From Candidatus Eiseniibacteriota bacterium (lineage in GTDB: Bacteria; Eisenbacteria; RBG-16-71-46; CAIMUX01; WJJG01), in the NCBI GenBank assembly GCA_016867695.1, contig VGIY01000176.1:1-5789 (forward strand): a DNA stretch of 5,789 bases, written 5' to 3'. The position numbers were made by a program, and so were the translations under genes. Below, one piece after another: positions 4,388 through 5,789 of this stretch. Within the stretch, counting starts at the first letter, position 1. Every line of letters begins with the position of its first letter. The notes below the pieces were generated by a model, which did no database searches, was not told where the DNA came from, and saw nothing but the letters and a program-made list of their open reading frames with translations.

Positions 4388-5789
4388 ATGACCGAAACCA
4401 ACCCCTACTGCCAGGCTCTCGGCATCCAGGTCCCGCGCCTGGAGACGGCCATGCACCGTCCGGACGCCAGCCACTTCTCGCTCTTCATCGTCGCGCTCCT
4501 GGAGCGAGGCGGTCCCCTCTCGCTGGTCGAGGCTGCCCGCCGCTTCGAGGAAGCGGGGATCGCCCCCGCCGAAACCGCCCTCGCCTCGCTCAAGAAGTGC
4601 AGGCCGGGGCGCCCGCCCATCTACCGCGACGGCGACCTCTACGCGCTCGATCCGCACGACGACGAGACCGACCTCTGGGCGTTTCGGCTCGGCCTGAGGC
4701 CCCCGAAAGTCCCGCATCTCCAGGTGGTTCGACCCGAGCCCGCACCGCTCCCCTCGCCGGAGTCCCCGCTCGCCCCGGCGCAGCTCGACGAAGCGTGGCG
4801 AGATGGCATCCCCTGGTGGTCTGCCCAGCGGATCGCGATCTGCATCCTGGATGCCCACGGGGGAATCATGGAGGAGCGGGCCGTCCTGGCGTTTCTCCAA
4901 GCCCGCGAAACGCGCCGTCAGCTCACCGCCGACTCCGCCAGGTACTGGCGCTCCGGTGCGATCCGCGTGCAGGAGGACGGCCGCTGGGCGCTCGATCGCC
5001 GGCACCCGGCCGTCGCGAGCGCGCGCCAGGCGGTCAGCGACCGCATCGCCATGCTGCGCCGCTGGGCCGCGCTGCGCCCCGACCCGGCGGTGATCCGGGC
5101 CTATCAGGAGCGCGCCGAGCGGCAACACGCCGAGCACGCGGCGCGACTGGCCGCCATGCGCCGCGTCCTCGTGCATGCCTTCCCCGCCGCGAAGCCCGAG
5201 GCCGTGGTGCTGTTGGATGTCGCTCGGCGGGAGATCACCACACTCCTGGGCGAGGAGATCGCGCAGGCTAGAACGCTCCTCGCCGACTACGACTTCATCT
5301 TCGCCGTCGGCGTGCGGCCCCTCCTGCAGCGCCTGGGGTTCGATCCCGAGGCGCGCCGTCTCGGTGAGCTCGGGCCGGGGCAGAAGACCCTGCGGCTCAA
5401 CCGGCAGGGTCGAACGCTGAAGATCACACTCGACCTGCTGATCCGCGGCTCCTGCGGCATCAGTCGCCCGCTCGGCGACTCAGCGGTCTTGCGCGGGTAC
5501 CTGCGCAACGGCGACACGACCAGGCTCCGCCGGCGGCTCGAGGCAGACGCCAAGTCCCTCTTCGCGCTTTATCAGTACGGTCGCCTCCACGGCGCGGTCC
5601 GTCTCCGCTGGGGGTTCGTGGGCGAGTGGATCCCCGCTCCCTGGGTGCATCGGGACGAACAGAATCTGTACGGGCTGATGAAGGAGGCGCACGAACGCGG
5701 GATCTCGCTCGAGATCGTGCACGGCTCTGCTCCCGGGTGGGGCGATCCCTGGGCCCGGGCCCGGCGCGTGCGGGTCGGGCGGGAAGAGG
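4388..5789 (+). CDS. Unrecognised large protein with two tandem winged-helix-like units (3' end outside window)
   Basis: An ATG at 4388 opens a frame with no stop through the window end (at least 467 codons). GGAGG at 4370-4374 is 13 nt upstream, a rather long spacing, and ATG 4451 is an in-frame alternative. Codons end in G or C almost throughout, which supports coding. Two segments look related. Residues 28-92 read SLFIVALLERGGPLSLVEA then YRDGDLYALDPHDDE. Residues 144-210 read SAQRIAICILDAHGG then VQEDGRWALDRRHP. Each suggests helices followed by a beta wing, as in winged-helix domains; this is inference. A Pro-rich linker (114-131) separates them, and an Arg/Ala-rich, probably helical stretch (213-262) follows. 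Later segments (YDFIFAVGVRPLLQRLGF; LYQYGRLHGAVRLRWGF) match no family I know. There is no signal peptide or membrane helix. It starts 38 bp after abiEii on the same strand, so cotranscription is possible, but its composition differs and it may be native flank. Confidence 0.8.
   Translation, partial: MTETNPYCQALGIQVPRLETAMHRPDASHFSLFIVALLERGGPLSLVEAARRFEEAGIAPAETALASLKKCRPGRPPIYRDGDLYALDPHDDETDLWAFRLGLRPPKVPHLQVVRPEPAPLPSPESPLAPAQLDEAWRDGIPWWSAQRIAICILDAHGGIMEERAVLAFLQARETRRQLTADSARYWRSGAIRVQEDGRWALDRRHPAVASARQAVSDRIAMLRRWAALRPDPAVIRAYQERAERQHAEHAARLAAMRRVLVHAFPAAKPEAVVLLDVARREITTLLGEEIAQARTLLADYDFIFAVGVRPLLQRLGFDPEARRLGELGPGQKTLRLNRQGRTLKITLDLLIRGSCGISRPLGDSAVLRGYLRNGDTTRLRRRLEADAKSLFALYQYGRLHGAVRLRWGFVGEWIPAPWVHRDEQNLYGLMKEAHERGISLEIVHGSAPGWGDPWARARRVRVGREE

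Noticed and set aside
4376..5176. 266-codon open frame on the minus strand, and a 335-codon plus-strand frame at 4264-5271
   Set aside because: Both are shadows of the 4388 gene in very GC-rich DNA. Their translations are Arg/Pro/Ala/Gly-rich with no motif, and the plus-strand one would overlap the end of abiEii by over 80 bp.
1..5789. CRISPR array, tRNA, rRNA or retron-like RNA
   Set aside because: No regularly spaced repeats, cloverleaf or rRNA-like stretch was seen. The only multi-copy motifs are the GTTAG/CTAAC half-sites and the IS left ends.

Overview
This is a GC-rich bacterial accessory region. Several genes carry sigma70-like promoters, and codon third positions strongly favour G/C. 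The phylum cannot be fixed from the sequence. A soil or environmental bacterium with a large, IS-decorated genome would fit, but that is inference.

Layout, left to right. (1) Positions 1-191 hold the C-terminal end of an unrecognised plus-strand gene. (2) Converging on it on the minus strand (214-1434) is an intact AAA_14/DUF4143-type ATPase. It has a clear -35/-10 promoter whose predicted start point falls on the ATG at 1434, which suggests a leaderless mRNA. (3) Positions 1521-2443 are a scrapyard. They contain two diverged, same-orientation left-end fragments of one integrase-core transposase family (1521-1720 and 1890-2398). Between them, on the minus strand, lies a fragment that reads like the N-terminal half of a HepT/DUF86 protein. 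(4) Positions 2488-4349 form a complete AbiE module: inverted-repeat operator, TTGACA-17-TAGGAT promoter, abiEi (winged-helix antitoxin/repressor) and abiEii (nucleotidyltransferase-fold toxin), with the two genes overlapping by ATGA. (5) From 4388 to the window edge runs an unrecognised open frame of at least 467 codons with very high GC in third positions. It carries what look like two tandem winged-helix-like units. An imperfect hairpin over the abiEii stop codon separates it from the AbiE genes.

How the parts fit. AbiEi should neutralise AbiEii and repress its own operon through the GTTAG/CTAAC repeats around the promoter. The same two 5-mers, again 7 bp apart, sit inside the promoter of the ATPase gene, so the two intact loci may share a regulator or an ancestral operator. 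Together with the HepT-like remnant, the region looks like a toxin-antitoxin/defence hotspot eroded by IS activity. No CRISPR array, tRNA, rRNA, integrase attachment site or U-tract terminator was seen.
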